Source: Nicoletella semolina
GTDB lineage: Bacteria; Pseudomonadota; Gammaproteobacteria; Enterobacterales; Pasteurellaceae
Assembly (NCBI RefSeq): GCF_004345745.1
Contig: NZ_SLXJ01000002.1
Coordinates: 186,001 to 250,000 of the forward strand
Direction of reading: 5' to 3'
Length of the DNA stretch: 64,000 nucleotides
A program made the translations under genes and the position numbers. Within the stretch, counting starts at the first letter, position 1, and each line of letters opens with the position of its first letter. The notes beneath the pieces were generated by a model that was not told where the DNA came from, did not search any database, and worked only from the letters and a program-made list of their open reading frames with translations. Positions 17,601 to 26,408 of this stretch are shown here, piece after piece.

Positions 17601-19252
17601 TCCTCGATAGTATAATCAATACTTAGATCTATATTATAACAATCACAGTGTGTAAGAAATTCGTCTAAACCAAAAGCTAACCATTTTGCTTTATCATAAT
17701 CTGGGTCATTTTCAAGATCATTTAACTGCTGATTAATGGCTCTTAATTTCTCTTCATAAGAGTATTTTTTGTTTGTTTTATAATCACTAAATTTATTCAA
17801 TATACCCTGAATAGATAATGAGTGTTGATTACTTGCAAGGGAGATGGTCTCCTGTGCATTCAGTGCTGCCCCATTGATTTCAATGGCTGGTGAGACAACG
17901 TGAATGTTATTCGCTTTAAGTGACACAAGCGGCTGAAGGGGCGTATTGTTATTTAGCGTAGTCGTCTCGGTTTCTAGCTTAACTTTGCCATACTGGCTTT
18001 GTAGCTGAATATCATCAGCAGAAACTAGCTCGCTACTTGTGCCTAGTGTCACATTATTTTTGGCACTTAAGGCGAGATTGCCTTTTTGTGTGCTGAGTTG
18101 GGTCGTGGTCGTATCAATATGCTCTTTTGCTGCAATGAACACGCCCATACCCGATGAATTATCCGTTTGCTTGATTTGGGTATTTTTCAGTGTAACGTTT
18201 CTATCTGAATTTAGCGTAACACGCGTTTTCGCCTCTATTTTCCCAGCGTTGCTCACAATATCTTGTCGATTGAGCGTTTCTAAATTGAGGGTGGCTTGAC
18301 GATGGGCGACCGAGTTTTGGCTAACCATATCGCCTTGATTTTCAATTTTGCCAGACGAGGTAACAACTAAATGATGAGTGGCTTTTAACGTACCTAAGTT
18401 GCGTACGCCTGCTCCATTTTCATTAGCGACCAAATAAATACTGTCGGCGTAAATTCCCCCAAGTTTAGCAACATCAATGCCCACCTCAGGTGTTGAGCGA
18501 TAGTTATCGCTGAGAAGATAATTAGAGATAGGCTGCTCAACGGCTTCACCTGTCTCATAATCTAGCATTTGACGCCCTGTGGAAACTGCCAGCTGCCTTG
18601 CTTGCAGATCCCCTTGCACTTCAACGGCACGGCTAAGGATTTCGGTATAATCCGTTTGTCGATTATCCATTCCATTTTTGCCAATCACCACCTTGCCTTT
18701 TTGAACATTCAGGGCAGCCAATTCATTCCGTTGAATCTGCGGCTGTCCCGTGGTCAAGACTGCTCTGCTGGCGTTTTGAATGCCACCGCCATTGACAACA
18801 ATGCCTGATGGATTGGCAATAATCACATCGGCTTTTGTCCCTTGTACATTGAGTGTGCCATTTAACTGCGTAGGGCTATTTGAACGCACTTCATTTAAGA
18901 TAACCTTAGCACTGCCTTTGGCTAAATAAGGGTTACTGCCTCGCTGATTATTTAACGTGGCTCCCTTTGCATTGACATCAAATTGCGTATAGCGATTATG
19001 GCTCAGTCCATTGTCATTTGGGGTTTGAATATTAATCAAAGGTCGCCCTTGATTATCACTTAATATGACAGGTCGTTGATTTGTGGGGGCGTGCGTATCA
19101 GCAATGATGTTGGCATAACTTGGTAAAATAGTGTACCCAAGGAAATTACCAAGCAAACACCAAGTGATAAAACGAGAAGCGAATGATTGTCGAGAGAGCG
19201 GCGAGTTTGCACGTTCCAAACGGCGGCGGTATAAAAAAGGCAGTTTTTTCAT
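14660..19252 (-). CDS. cdiA: CdiA-like two-partner-secretion exoprotein with C-terminal toxin
   Basis: 1530 residues. An unusually long basic N-region precedes a signal segment ending SYA at 47. The TPS secretion domain follows, with NPYL (107-110) and NPSGIVVNGG (147-154). Haemagglutinin-type repeats run to about 985, interrupted by a Lys/Glu-rich coiled-coil-like insert at about 486-590 containing CDC (536-538). A DUF637-like pretoxin region spans about 986-1200. The place of the VENN motif is VKNN (1245-1248). From about 1317 it matches the orphan modules; the last 73 or so residues (ENWRALDGS, SLRNYSDT, AKWTIDI, LELKFQ) are the variable toxin tip. It is short for a CdiA, so a shorter stalk is expected. 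The target receptor and toxic activity are unknown. Confidence 0.9.
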   Translation of the reverse strand: MKKLPFLYRRRLERANSPLSRQSFASRFITWCLLGNFLGYTILPSYANIIADTHAPTNQRPVILSDNQGRPLINIQTPNDNGLSHNRYTQFDVNAKGATLNNQRGSNPYLAKGSAKVILNEVRSNSPTQLNGTLNVQGTKADVIIANPSGIVVNGGGIQNASRAVLTTGQPQIQRNELAALNVQKGKVVIGKNGMDNRQTDYTEILSRAVEVQGDLQARQLAVSTGRQMLDYETGEAVEQPISNYLLSDNYRSTPEVGIDVAKLGGIYADSIYLVANENGAGVRNLGTLKATHHLVVTSSGKIENQGDMVSQNSVAHRQATLNLETLNRQDIVSNAGKIEAKTRVTLNSDRNVTLKNTQIKQTDNSSGMGVFIAAKEHIDTTTTQLSTQKGNLALSAKNNVTLGTSSELVSADDIQLQSQYGKVKLETETTTLNNNTPLQPLVSLKANNIHVVSPAIEINGAALNAQETISLASNQHSLSIQGILNKFSDYKTNKKYSYEEKLRAINQQLNDLENDPDYDKAKWLAFGLDEFLTHCDCYNIDLSIDYTIEEDPQEIEEAYRKIEQTERKIEKVKKEKSTLEKTVSLLNQNTRGHEYRLSTLSAKHINLVSKQGINIEGAKLTADQEVNIYAAGLLPQIEDTPPTSININGVFDTYEAGGGDQYSYAILNNPSQISGQLGVNIYTAAPTGILNIGASHLLAEQGKVNLYANDDIHLSSGQGELYSYHKYSYKTGKWYKRKYVTDIKEDRHAKAEPTIIRAGKGIDLHTGHNLNAYATVFDAPNDTINLTAGQALRLYAVDEIKYNKLESHKRSKFLGITYNKSNHSSTQVMKSALPARLVAQRTNLRSGWETLLQGTQFENSLTGANIQVGVGDKARKDAKLILQGIKSTIQNEERRQSNALVWQKMAGRGELSENLTLPSFAGVQPIFNAPNGIIVDVPKGKLKTELEALIKKPEYRYLKQLKSDANVNWNEVALAYDKWDYKQEGLTGAGAALIAIAVAVATYGTGATLAGSITGTTLAQGGTAAAMANAAFSSLASQASIAVVNNKGDVGKALKDLGHSSTVKQLATSVVTAGVASQLLGTLGLAHVTEASPFIDRLSVSLVNAGTAALTNSAINGESLSRGLETAIIAALAQTLQGELSQHIKGITAGNEQGWYRQVAHKLAHAVAGCAAASTQRGKCGDGAMGAAVGEIVGEILLDGRPPQQLTFQERQTIVDKTKLIVGSIAALTDRDVNTAVNSAEIAVKNNAIWFIPVLLAAYVTLSGKGNPLDGFEVIGRGEDPLGRVLSSATNATVELAMAMAPEMTTLVFQALGEVGEVTGIVVSYVDDITGNIVSRQWSSLDKSTQDRLLGLGKIATIALPSATLVKAKEVLNQPKYVPNIDKIVKQMTYRQNLINGLREQINAPGFKAKNLVLDLNNKQYLPDRELSKRAAVYSGVSDKEIFQLFQDLAGISKMPEVRIMENWRALDGSVGKLYAVKTPSGHSISLRNYSDTASQSLAKWTIDIKNTQKVLIENRVFKQDLELKFQLR

Positions 19253-19275
19253 CTTTATTCCTTATCTATAAACAA

Positions 19276-21030
19276 TTAAAAGTGATAACTTAAATTAAAG
19301 CCAACAGTCAGAGGGGCTGTTTTCAAACTGAGCGGTTTAGATAAAGGCTTGCCAAGTGATAGTTGATAATCCACGCTTCCCTTGAACTGAAATTGCCCAG
19401 TAAGCCCTAATGCCATACCCACTAATCTTTTCCTTGATAAATATTGGGTGCTGATACCTGATACATAGCCCATATCTGCCGCTAAATACATTTTATGTTG
19501 TGTTTGATAATGCCAATTGAGTGTATTCTGCCAAGACCAACCACGCTCACCTGATAAGTTTTGTTCGCCATCAAAGCCTCTCACGGAATGTTCTCCACCA
19601 ATGTTGAATTGATCAACAGGGGTTAATGGCGTGTTATGCCATTGTGCATAAAATGTACTGTTGGCTGAGAATGCTTGTTTTCCCAGTGTGAAGGGGGAGC
19701 TTAACGCCAATGAGGCATTGATAATCTGCATTCGAGACGTCCCTGCAATCGTATCTTGTTGCACATTGAATTCTTCTGGTGCAGGTTGGCTATTAAATAA
19801 TCCTGTTCCTCGTTTATAACTTACATTTGCCTCGACAGAAAAAGCATTGAATTGAGAAGTGTAATTCAAATAACCTTCCCAACCGCCATATTGCCTACGT
19901 TGCACCCCAATTTCGCTGCCATCAATATATTTATAAATGCGTAAACGCCATAGTTTTCCGCCAACGCTTAAACGCTGTTGTTTATCACGCCAAGCCAACC
20001 AATTGACTCCAACATTCGACTGATCTGTTCTGCCACTGTATTGGTAGTTTACAAGATGCCCTTTCGTCGCTTCTCGATAATTGCTTGAGCTATGATTAAC
20101 TGACCATAACCAATAACGAATCGGTATTGAATAATGTAGGCTATAGCCCTTTGTCCCACTGTCAGTTTTACGCCCATTAGTATCATAATAAGTGAGCTTA
20201 TGATGCCCTAAATCTTGGTTATAATTTACATACAATAAATCATTCGCTCCCAAGGGATTTAAGAAGGACAGATTAAGATTGCCTTGATATTTTCCCGTGC
20301 GTTTACTGCCTGTATTATTTATGCCAATACCGACTAAAAATCGCTGTCCTTGATGACGCTCAACGATAACGTGGCTGTGTTGAACTTTATGTGATGAAGG
20401 CTTAATTTGGATATGCGTTTCAACTGTGGCTAAACGGCGTATATTTTCCAACCCTTTTTCTAAATCAGGCAAATAGAGAACCTCTCCAGCACGCAGCGGA
20501 AAGCTCGCCCAACGTCCGAAAGCGGTTAAATATCTGTCTTTTTCTGCAAAGGCAATATCGTCTAAATAACCCCATTCAACATTGAACGTTAAAACACCTT
20601 TGGTTAAATCCTGCGGAGCGAAATAAACTTGTGTGGTGATTAATCCTTCATCAATAGCCAAATTTTGGGCTAGTTTTTGCAAATATTGAATGGACTGTGT
20701 GCCTAAACACATACCTGCTTGAAAACCCGATTGCTGTTGAATCTTATGAATAAGGGAAGTTGCTCTTGAGGATTGCTCTCCTTGAATAGCAAATTGATGG
20801 ATTGCAAAGCAAGGCGATTCAGGCTGACCGAGCCTAAATGGCACAATCATCTTATCATTGTTATTGTGCAAGGTAACTGAAGGCATTCTAAGCAGCTGTT
20901 TTTCTAGTACATTTTGGTTCTGTTGTAAGCGTATTGTTTCGCTCTGCAAAGGTTCAGCTTGTAGAAGCTGGCTATGTAACAAAATGATGCTACCCAAAAT
21001 TAAATATTTTTGGATTTGCGTAAATTTCAT
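19276..21030 (-). CDS. cdiB: CdiB/ShlB/FhaC-type outer membrane transporter (TpsB)
   Basis: 584 residues: signal peptide (cleavage near LQA-EP, about residue 25), an N-terminal linker helix, a POTRA region (FAIHQFAIQGE; GVLTFNVEWGYLDDI) and a 16-strand-type beta-barrel ending NLSYHF with the C-terminal Phe typical of outer membrane proteins. The loop-6 motif VRGF (483-486) within GGEHSVRGFDGE is the family signature. It exports CdiA across the outer membrane and lies 23 bases upstream of it in the same operon. A Fur-like box overlaps its presumed promoter. Confidence 0.93.
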   Translation of the reverse strand: MKFTQIQKYLILGSIILLHSQLLQAEPLQSETIRLQQNQNVLEKQLLRMPSVTLHNNNDKMIVPFRLGQPESPCFAIHQFAIQGEQSSRATSLIHKIQQQSGFQAGMCLGTQSIQYLQKLAQNLAIDEGLITTQVYFAPQDLTKGVLTFNVEWGYLDDIAFAEKDRYLTAFGRWASFPLRAGEVLYLPDLEKGLENIRRLATVETHIQIKPSSHKVQHSHVIVERHQGQRFLVGIGINNTGSKRTGKYQGNLNLSFLNPLGANDLLYVNYNQDLGHHKLTYYDTNGRKTDSGTKGYSLHYSIPIRYWLWSVNHSSSNYREATKGHLVNYQYSGRTDQSNVGVNWLAWRDKQQRLSVGGKLWRLRIYKYIDGSEIGVQRRQYGGWEGYLNYTSQFNAFSVEANVSYKRGTGLFNSQPAPEEFNVQQDTIAGTSRMQIINASLALSSPFTLGKQAFSANSTFYAQWHNTPLTPVDQFNIGGEHSVRGFDGEQNLSGERGWSWQNTLNWHYQTQHKMYLAADMGYVSGISTQYLSRKRLVGMALGLTGQFQFKGSVDYQLSLGKPLSKPLSLKTAPLTVGFNLSYHF

Positions 21031-21044
21031 AGGGCTATTTTAGG

Positions 21045-21060
21045 AATGATTATCAATTTT
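21045..21060 (-). promoter_or_regulatory. Fur-box-like operator before cdiB
   Basis: AATGATTATCAATTTT lies 15-30 bases before the cdiB ATG and matches the core of the Fur consensus (AATGATNATCATT) at most positions. On the minus strand a weak promoter (TTGCAT, 16 bases, TAAAAT) ends just upstream, so bound Fur would cover the start-site region. Iron control of this secretion system is inferred. Confidence 0.5.
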
Positions 21061-21266
21061 AATTATTGTAAATTAAAATGCAAAGCCTTTTAGGTTAAAA
21101 AATAAAGGAGAATTGATGTTTTTTAGCTACTATGTTCGTGTCAATATCGCCAAAGTTATTACATTATTGTGTAATAGTTATGAATTGTGTCAGACAATGC
21201 GGTAATTGATACCAATCTGTCTAAATTTGTAAAGATTGGGAAGTACACAAAATTGAGGAAAAGAAA

Positions 21267-21503
21267 ATGGCTATGACTGTTCGTTTAACCTCTCACTTGG
21301 ACGAGAGATTAACTAATTTAACTAAACAAACGGGACGCTCTAAATCCTTTTATGTAGCCCAAGCTGTAGAAAACTATTTGGAAAATATGGAAGATTTGCG
21401 GATCTCCAATGCGGTTATTGAGCGTATTAGAGCTGGCAAAGAACGTACTTATACTGCTGATGAGGTGCGTAATGCAATCAAAATGGAGCGTGATATACTC
21501 TGA
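21267..21503 (+). CDS. RelB/CopG-like ribbon-helix-helix antitoxin
   Basis: A 78-residue protein starting MAMTVRLTSHLDERLTNLTK with GRSKSFYVAQAVENYLEN, the pattern of a ribbon-helix-helix DNA-binding N-terminus. The acidic C-terminal half (EERTYTADEV-like segment, AIKMERDIL) would wrap the toxin. These antitoxins repress their own operon. A short inverted repeat, CCAATCT/AGATTGG, lies about 30 bases upstream and may be the operator. It overlaps a RelE-like toxin frame. Confidence 0.8.
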   Translation: MAMTVRLTSHLDERLTNLTKQTGRSKSFYVAQAVENYLENMEDLRISNAVIERIRAGKERTYTADEVRNAIKMERDIL

Positions 21504-21702
21504 ATTTGCTTTAAAACAATTAAAGAAACTCAATAAAAAGAATCCACAATTAGTTGATAAAATTATGGATTATTTAGATGATGTAGCTATGCTAGACGAT
21601 CCTCGGGATAGAGGAAAAGCATTAACTGCTAATCTAGCTGGGTGGTGGTGTTATAGAGTTGAGAACTTTGCTCAGAAGTGTATAACGATTGATAATCCTT
21701 AA
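21472..21702 (+). pseudogene. RelE/ParE-like toxin, C-terminally truncated
   Basis: 76 codons from an ATG that overlaps the antitoxin gene. IYSEFALKQLKKLNKKNPQL and GKALTANLAGWWCYRVENF match the RelE fold. The usual end of about 20 residues (a basic strand with a GHR-x-x-Y-type motif) is missing: the frame stops after TIDNP. A plausible continuation (LKIENGIIF) lies in another frame just beyond the stop, suggesting frameshift decay. It is likely a dead or weakened mRNA interferase, although the antitoxin is intact. Confidence 0.65.
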
Positions 21703-21862
21703 AATAGAAAACGGTATTATTTTTAGTACCTTTTATACTTGCTCTAACAAGGGGATTGTAAGCCGCTAGATTTTGATTAAGTGGAATGTGGTTTTGTCAT
21801 AATATGCATTAATAAGATAGGTAAGCATTTATTTTTAAGGCATATTAAATAAGGGCTTTAAT

Positions 21863-21903
21863 AGCGGTCAGTTTTTGCAAAATTTTTACAAAAACTGACC
21901 GCT
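21863..21903. terminator. Bidirectional terminator made of paired uptake-signal cores
   Basis: A perfect 15-bp inverted repeat, AGCGGTCAGTTTTTG / CAAAAACTGACCGCT, with an 11-base loop. Both arms begin with the AGCGGTC core of the uptake signal. It lies eight bases after the hemH stop. Paired uptake signals commonly double as terminators in this family. Confidence 0.75.
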
Positions 21904-21910
21904 GATAGGA

Positions 21911-22870
21911 TTAAATCTTTGCTAAGATAAGTTCAGCCAATGCTTCAATATGGGCAGGCGTGGCGTTTAAGGCGGGAATATAGCGGTAATTTTTTCCGCC
22001 AGCTTGTTGGAAATTTTCACGATTTTCTTCGGCGATTTCTTCTAATGTTTCTAGGCAATCTGCAGAAAACCCTGGACAAATAACGGCTATATTTTTTGTC
22101 CCCTTTTTAGGCAATAGACGCAATGTCTCGTCAGTATAAGGCTGTAGCCATTCTTCATTGCCAAAGCGTGATTGAAAAGATAAAAGCCATTGCTCAGGTT
22201 TCAGTCCAAGCTGTTCGGCTACTAAACGTGCCGTTTCACGACAGTGAGAAGCATAAAAATCCCCTTCTATTTCATAGCGTTTAGGAATGCCGTGGAATGA
22301 AAAGAGTAATAGCTCATTTTCCGCCAACTGAATTGTTTCTGCCAATGCGTGGATATAACGAGGATCATTGTGATAATTGTGGATAAATTCAAACGGCAGC
22401 ATTTTTTTATGTTGCGTTAATGCTTGAGCAAATGCGTCAAAAACAGAAGCCGTTGTGCTAGAACTGTATTGTGGATAAAGCGGTAACACAATAATCTTTT
22501 CCACATTCTGGTCGAGTAGATTTCTCACTGCACGAGCAATGCTTGGATTTCCGTAGCTCATTCCCAATTCAACCACCACATTTTTATCTTGTGCTTCAAG
22601 ATAACGCTGTATGTCTGCCTGTTGTTGGCGAGAGATCACTAACAATGGCGAACCTTGCTCTGTCCAAATTCCTCGATAGGCTTCTGCTACTCTTGGTGAG
22701 CGTTTGGGCAGTACAAGTAAATTTAAGATGAATTGCCATTTAAATGCAGGTAAATCAATTACTCTCGGATCACTTAAAAATTGTTTTAAGTAGCGTTTTA
22801 CCGCTGGAGTGGTAGGCTCGTCAGGGGTGCCAAGATTGGCAAGTAATACACCGATTTTTGTTTGATTCAT
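21911..22870 (-). CDS. hemH: Ferrochelatase
   Basis: 319 residues, full length for the bacterial enzyme that inserts ferrous iron into protoporphyrin IX in the last step of haem synthesis. LLANLGTPDEPTTPAVKRYL opens the protein, LFSFHGIPKRY carries the metal-site His, and CPGFSADCLETLEEI carries the catalytic Glu region. The gene is single and divergent from typA. The gap between them (22871-23125) holds an inverted AAGCGGT/ACCGCTT pair at about 22980-23022. Confidence 0.97.
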   Translation of the reverse strand: MNQTKIGVLLANLGTPDEPTTPAVKRYLKQFLSDPRVIDLPAFKWQFILNLLVLPKRSPRVAEAYRGIWTEQGSPLLVISRQQQADIQRYLEAQDKNVVVELGMSYGNPSIARAVRNLLDQNVEKIIVLPLYPQYSSSTTASVFDAFAQALTQHKKMLPFEFIHNYHNDPRYIHALAETIQLAENELLLFSFHGIPKRYEIEGDFYASHCRETARLVAEQLGLKPEQWLLSFQSRFGNEEWLQPYTDETLRLLPKKGTKNIAVICPGFSADCLETLEEIAEENRENFQQAGGKNYRYIPALNATPAHIEALAELILAKI

Positions 22871-22979
22871 AATATGTCCATAACTAAAATAAAATTAGCA
22901 TTAGTGTAGCAAGCTGAGTGAGCAATCAAAAGGGGGGAAGGTGAAATCATGGCTATTTCTGTGATTTATTTTTTATTTG

Positions 22980-23022
22980 TAAGCGGTGTGATTTACAAAA
23001 AAATTTACATATCTAACCGCTT
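22980..23022. repeat. Inverted pair of uptake-signal cores
   Basis: TAAGCGGTGTGATTTAC and the facing ACATATCTAACCGCTTA flank an A/T loop. Arm identity is partial (AAGCGGT / ACCGCTT plus scattered matches). It lies between divergent hemH and typA, so it is an uptake-signal pair rather than a terminator. Confidence 0.45.
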
Positions 23023-23125
23023 ATTTTCTAGCTGATCAATCGAAAGCAAGCTATAATCACTCCCCTTTTGTGTGGCTAATCTTGTCATTAGTCATCTTCT
23101 CTCTTCACTCATATAAGATTTTTTA

Positions 23126-24973
23126 ATGCAACATTTAGATACAAATAAATTACGAAATATCGCTATTATTGCTCACGTTGACCACGGTAAAACCACGTTG
23201 GTTGATAAATTACTTAAACTCTCTGGTACGCTTGATACTTCTCGTGGCGATCACGATGAACGAGTGATGGACAGCAATGATTTAGAGAAAGAACGTGGCA
23301 TTACGATTCTTGCCAAAAATACAGCAATTAATTGGAATGATTACCGTATTAATATCGTCGATACGCCAGGGCACGCTGATTTTGGCGGGGAAGTGGAACG
23401 TGTGCTTTCAATGGTGGATTCTGTGTTATTAGTGGTTGATGCGTTTGATGGTCCAATGCCGCAAACTCGCTTTGTAACCCAAAAAGCCTTTGCTCACGGC
23501 TTAAAACCGATTGTGGTTATCAATAAAGTCGATCGCCCAGGTGCACGCCCTGATTGGGTGGTCGATCAGGTATTTGATTTATTCGTGAATTTGGGGGCAA
23601 CTGATGAACAACTTGATTTCCCAATTATTTATGCGTCAGCGTTAAATGGCGTAGCGGGTCTAGAACACGAAGATCTGTCGCCAAATATGGATCCGCTCTT
23701 TGAAGCCATTGTAAAACACGTTTCTGCACCTGATGTACAGCTTGATGCACCGTTCCAAATGCAAATTTCGCAGCTAGATTACAGCAAATATTTGGGCGTT
23801 ATTGGGATCGGACGAATCAAACGTGGTACGGTAAAACCAAATCAACCTGTTACTGTTGTTGATGCCGAAGGTAATGTTCGTAATGGGCGTGTGGGGCAGG
23901 TGCTTGGGCATCTTGGATTACAACGCTACGAGGCGACTGAAGCATTTGCAGGTGATATTATTGCCATCACAGGTTTAGGTGAATTAAATATTTCGGATAC
24001 ACTTTGTGATATTAATAACGTAGAAGCTTTACCTGCCTTAAGCGTAGATGAACCGACTGTAACGATGTTCTTCTGTGTGAATACTTCGCCATTTTGTGGG
24101 CAAGAAGGTAAATTTGTTACCTCACGTCAAATCCTTGAACGTCTGAAAAAAGAGCTGGTACATAATGTGGCGTTGCGTGTTGAAGAAACTGATGATTCAG
24201 ACGTATTTAGCGTATCAGGACGTGGTGAATTACATTTATCCGTATTAATTGAGAATATGCGCCGTGAAGGTTATGAACTTGCAGTATCTCGTCCGAAAGT
24301 TATCTTCAAAGAAATTGATGGGCGTAAGCAAGAGCCATTTGAACAAGTTACCATTGATATTGAAGAACAACATCAAGGGGCAGTCATGGAAGCCTTAGGG
24401 ATTCGTAAAGGGGAAGTGCGTGATATGATGCCTGATGGCAAAGGTCGCACACGCCTTGAATATATTATCCCAAGCCGTGGTCTAATCGGTTTCCGTAATG
24501 AATTTATGACGATGACGTCAGGTACAGGGTTGCTTTATTCAAGCTTTAGCCACTATGATGATGTAAAAGCAGGCGAAATCGGTCAGCGAATTAACGGCGT
24601 ATTGATTTCCAATGGAACAGGAAAAGCACTGGCTTATTCACTCTATGCGTTACAAGATCGTGGAAAATTGATGATTGATCACGGTGTAGAAATTTATGAA
24701 GGGCAAGTCATTGGTATTCACAGCCGTTCAAACGATCTCACTGTGAACGCTCTAGAAGGCAAAAAACTCACCAATATGCGAGCTTCAGGTAAAGATGATG
24801 CTCTAACCCTGACCACTCCAGTGCGTTTCAGTCTTGAACAAGCATTAGAGTTCATTGATGATGATGAATTAGTGGAAGTAACCCCAACTTCCGTGCGTGT
24901 TCGTAAGAAATTACTCACCGAAGTTGAACGTAAACGTGCAAGTCGCACAACAACAAGCACAAGTACAAAATAA
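23126..24973 (+). CDS. typA: Ribosome-associated GTPase TypA/BipA
   Basis: 615 residues. The G domain shows [44 protein letters not shown] and [13 protein letters not shown]-like domains II, III and V follow, then the TypA-specific C-terminal domain ([21 protein letters not shown]). It binds the ribosome at the EF-G site and assists 50S assembly and growth in the cold or under stress. The Ser/Thr-rich last residues are low complexity. It is monocistronic, ended by the hairpin at 24987. Confidence 0.97.
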   Translation: MQHLDTNKLRNIAIIAHVDHGKTTLVDKLLKLSGTLDTSRGDHDERVMDSNDLEKERGITILAKNTAINWNDYRINIVDTPGHADFGGEVERVLSMVDSVLLVVDAFDGPMPQTRFVTQKAFAHGLKPIVVINKVDRPGARPDWVVDQVFDLFVNLGATDEQLDFPIIYASALNGVAGLEHEDLSPNMDPLFEAIVKHVSAPDVQLDAPFQMQISQLDYSKYLGVIGIGRIKRGTVKPNQPVTVVDAEGNVRNGRVGQVLGHLGLQRYEATEAFAGDIIAITGLGELNISDTLCDINNVEALPALSVDEPTVTMFFCVNTSPFCGQEGKFVTSRQILERLKKELVHNVALRVEETDDSDVFSVSGRGELHLSVLIENMRREGYELAVSRPKVIFKEIDGRKQEPFEQVTIDIEEQHQGAVMEALGIRKGEVRDMMPDGKGRTRLEYIIPSRGLIGFRNEFMTMTSGTGLLYSSFSHYDDVKAGEIGQRINGVLISNGTGKALAYSLYALQDRGKLMIDHGVEIYEGQVIGIHSRSNDLTVNALEGKKLTNMRASGKDDALTLTTPVRFSLEQALEFIDDDELVEVTPTSVRVRKKLLTEVERKRASRTTTSTSTK

Positions 24974-24986
24974 CTATTACTGACCA

Positions 24987-25014
24987 TAAAAAATGCTGCA
25001 ATTGCAGCATTTTT
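24987..25014. terminator. Intrinsic terminator after typA
   Basis: AAAAAATGCTGCAA / TTGCAGCATTTTTT is a perfect palindrome whose T tract follows the stem on the plus strand. It ends typA transcription before the rplJ promoter. Confidence 0.9.
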
Positions 25015-25046
25015 TATGGTGTTGAAATAATTCTTCTTACTGTCGC

Positions 25047-25075
25047 TTTACATAGCAAACAAATCAGCGTAGAAT
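25047..25075 (+). promoter_or_regulatory. rplJL promoter
   Basis: TTTACA at 25047-25052 and TAGAAT at 25070-25075 with a 17-base spacer, about 250 bases upstream of rplJ. Transcription from here would include the whole L10 leader. Confidence 0.75.
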
Positions 25076-25099
25076 GCGACCCTATTTTGCAATTTATTG

Positions 25100-25318
25100 C
25101 AAGAAAATGATGGTGCTTGCCTATCAAGCCCTGTCGAAGACCGTAGGTGAAATGATGTTAATCATCTCTTAATATCTGCCTACGTAGATGGTGAACAGAC
25201 AGAATTTTCTGCTTCTGGACGCCAAAGCCCCAAGAAATATTGTGAAATCGGTTATTTTTGGGATTTTTTGTAAATTCTCGCTATTGTCAAAGATAGTTGA
25301 GTGTATCAGGAGCTAAAA
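25100..25318 (+). promoter_or_regulatory. L10 leader (autoregulatory mRNA element)
   Basis: The leader contains the conserved blocks CCTGTCGAAGACCGTAGGTG, CCTACGTAGATGGTGAACAG and TTCTGCTTCTGGACGCCAAA, which are characteristic of the ribosomal protein L10 leader. CCGTAGG pairs with CCTACG. The L10(L7/L12) complex binds this fold and represses translation of rplJ and rplL. Limits are approximate. Confidence 0.85.
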
Positions 25319-25321
25319 CCA

Positions 25322-25813
25322 ATGGCATTAAATCTTCAAGACAAACAAGCGATTGTTGCTGGAGTAAACGAAGCTGCCAAAGGTGCACTTTCAGCTGTTG
25401 TTGCGGATTCTCGTGGCGTTACAGTTGAAAAAATGACTGAGTTACGTAAAGCAGCTCGTGAAGCTGGTGTGACAATGCAAGTCGTGCGTAATACTTTGTT
25501 ACGCCGTGCAGTGGAAGGCACAGAGTTCGAATGCTTAAAAGATACGTTTACTGGTCCAACTCTTATCGCATTCTCTAATGAACACCCAGGTGCAGCGGCA
25601 CGTTTGTTCACTGAATTTGCGAAAACAAACAAAGAGTTTGAAGTTAAAGGTGCAGCCTTTGAAGGTAAAATACAAGATGTTGCATTCTTAGCAACCTTAC
25701 CAACTTACGAAGAGGCAATTGCACGTTTAATGGGCACAATGAAAGAAGCTGCGGCAGGAAAACTTGTTCGCACTCTTGCAGCATTACGCGATCAAATGGA
25801 AGCAGCGGCTTAA
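25322..25813 (+). CDS. rplJ: 50S ribosomal protein L10
   Basis: 163 residues. L10 anchors the L7/L12 dimers on the ribosomal stalk and represses its own m[23 protein letters not shown] is the usual start; the frame opens seven codons earlier, but AGGAGC sits correctly for the ATG at 25322. The C-terminal helix ([20 protein letters not shown]) that binds L7/L12 is intact. rplL follows 58 bases later. Confidence 0.98.
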   Translation: MALNLQDKQAIVAGVNEAAKGALSAVVADSRGVTVEKMTELRKAAREAGVTMQVVRNTLLRRAVEGTEFECLKDTFTGPTLIAFSNEHPGAAARLFTEFAKTNKEFEVKGAAFEGKIQDVAFLATLPTYEEAIARLMGTMKEAAAGKLVRTLAALRDQMEAAA

Positions 25814-25871
25814 TTTTAGGCACTCTTCTTTATTCGTTTAACAACTTATTTTACTTTAGGAATCGATTGTT

Positions 25872-26240
25872 ATGTCATTAACTAACGAACAAATTATTGA
25901 AGCGATTGCTTCTAAATCAGTATCAGAAATCGTTGAATTAATCACTGCGATGGAAGAAAAATTCGGTGTTTCAGCAGCGGCAGCAGTAGCAGCAGCACCA
26001 GCAGCAGGTGCAGCGGCAGTAGAAGAAAAAACTGAATTTGATGTAGTATTAAAATCAGCAGGTGCTAACAAAGTGGCTGTAATCAAGGCAGTACGCGGTG
26101 CAACAGGTTTAGGCTTGAAAGAAGCTAAAGACTTAGTTGAATCTGCTCCAGCAGCATTAAAAGAAGGCATCTCTAAAGCAGAAGCTGAAGCTTTACAAAA
26201 AGAATTAGCAGAAGCTGGTGCAGAAGTAGAAATCAAATAA
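25872..26240 (+). CDS. rplL: 50S ribosomal protein L7/L12
   Basis: 122 residues. The N-terminal dimerisation/L10-binding part ([20 protein letters not shown]) is joined by an Ala-rich hinge (about residues 36-52) to the factor-binding C-terminal domain ([20 protein letters not shown]). It recruits the translational GTPases. It is followed by a strong hairpin that should separate most rplJL transcripts from rpoBC. Confidence 0.99.
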   Translation: MSLTNEQIIEAIASKSVSEIVELITAMEEKFGVSAAAAVAAAPAAGAAAVEEKTEFDVVLKSAGANKVAVIKAVRGATGLGLKEAKDLVESAPAALKEGISKAEAEALQKELAEAGAEVEIK

Positions 26241-26275
26241 TTTTTGATTTAACTTTTTCCGAACTTCAAGTTCAG

Positions 26276-26305
26276 AAAACCCCAATGGAAACATTGGGGT
26301 TTTTG
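26276..26305 (+). terminator. Terminator/attenuator after rplL
   Basis: AAAACCCCAATG-GAAA-CATTGGGGTTTTT: an 8-bp G/C-rich core stem extended by A/T pairs, GAAA tetraloop and T tract. It is 36 bases after rplL, where other gamma-proteobacteria attenuate transcription into rpoBC. Confidence 0.9.
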
Positions 26306-26329
26306 CATTTTCAGGAAACTAAATTTTTC

Positions 26330-26371
26330 AAGAGATTATAATCTCTTTACTTCTTATTGACATAAGAAGTA
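26330..26371. promoter_or_regulatory. Two adjacent perfect palindromes with a -35-like loop
   Basis: AAGAGATTATAATCTCTT (26330-26347) is an 18-base perfect palindrome. TACTTCTTA-TTGACA-TAAGAAGTA (26348-26371) is a 9-bp inverted repeat whose loop is a consensus TTGACA. Together they lie 38 bases before the small gene at 26409 and look like operators around a promoter. No regulator can be named. Confidence 0.5.
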
Positions 26372-26408
26372 AATAACGTTTAAACAACTTTATTTAAAGG
26401 ATTTGATT

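Noticed and set aside
6696-21030. Prophage or insertion-sequence origin of the array
   Set aside because: No integrase, transposase, terminal inverted repeats or target duplications were seen within or beside the region.
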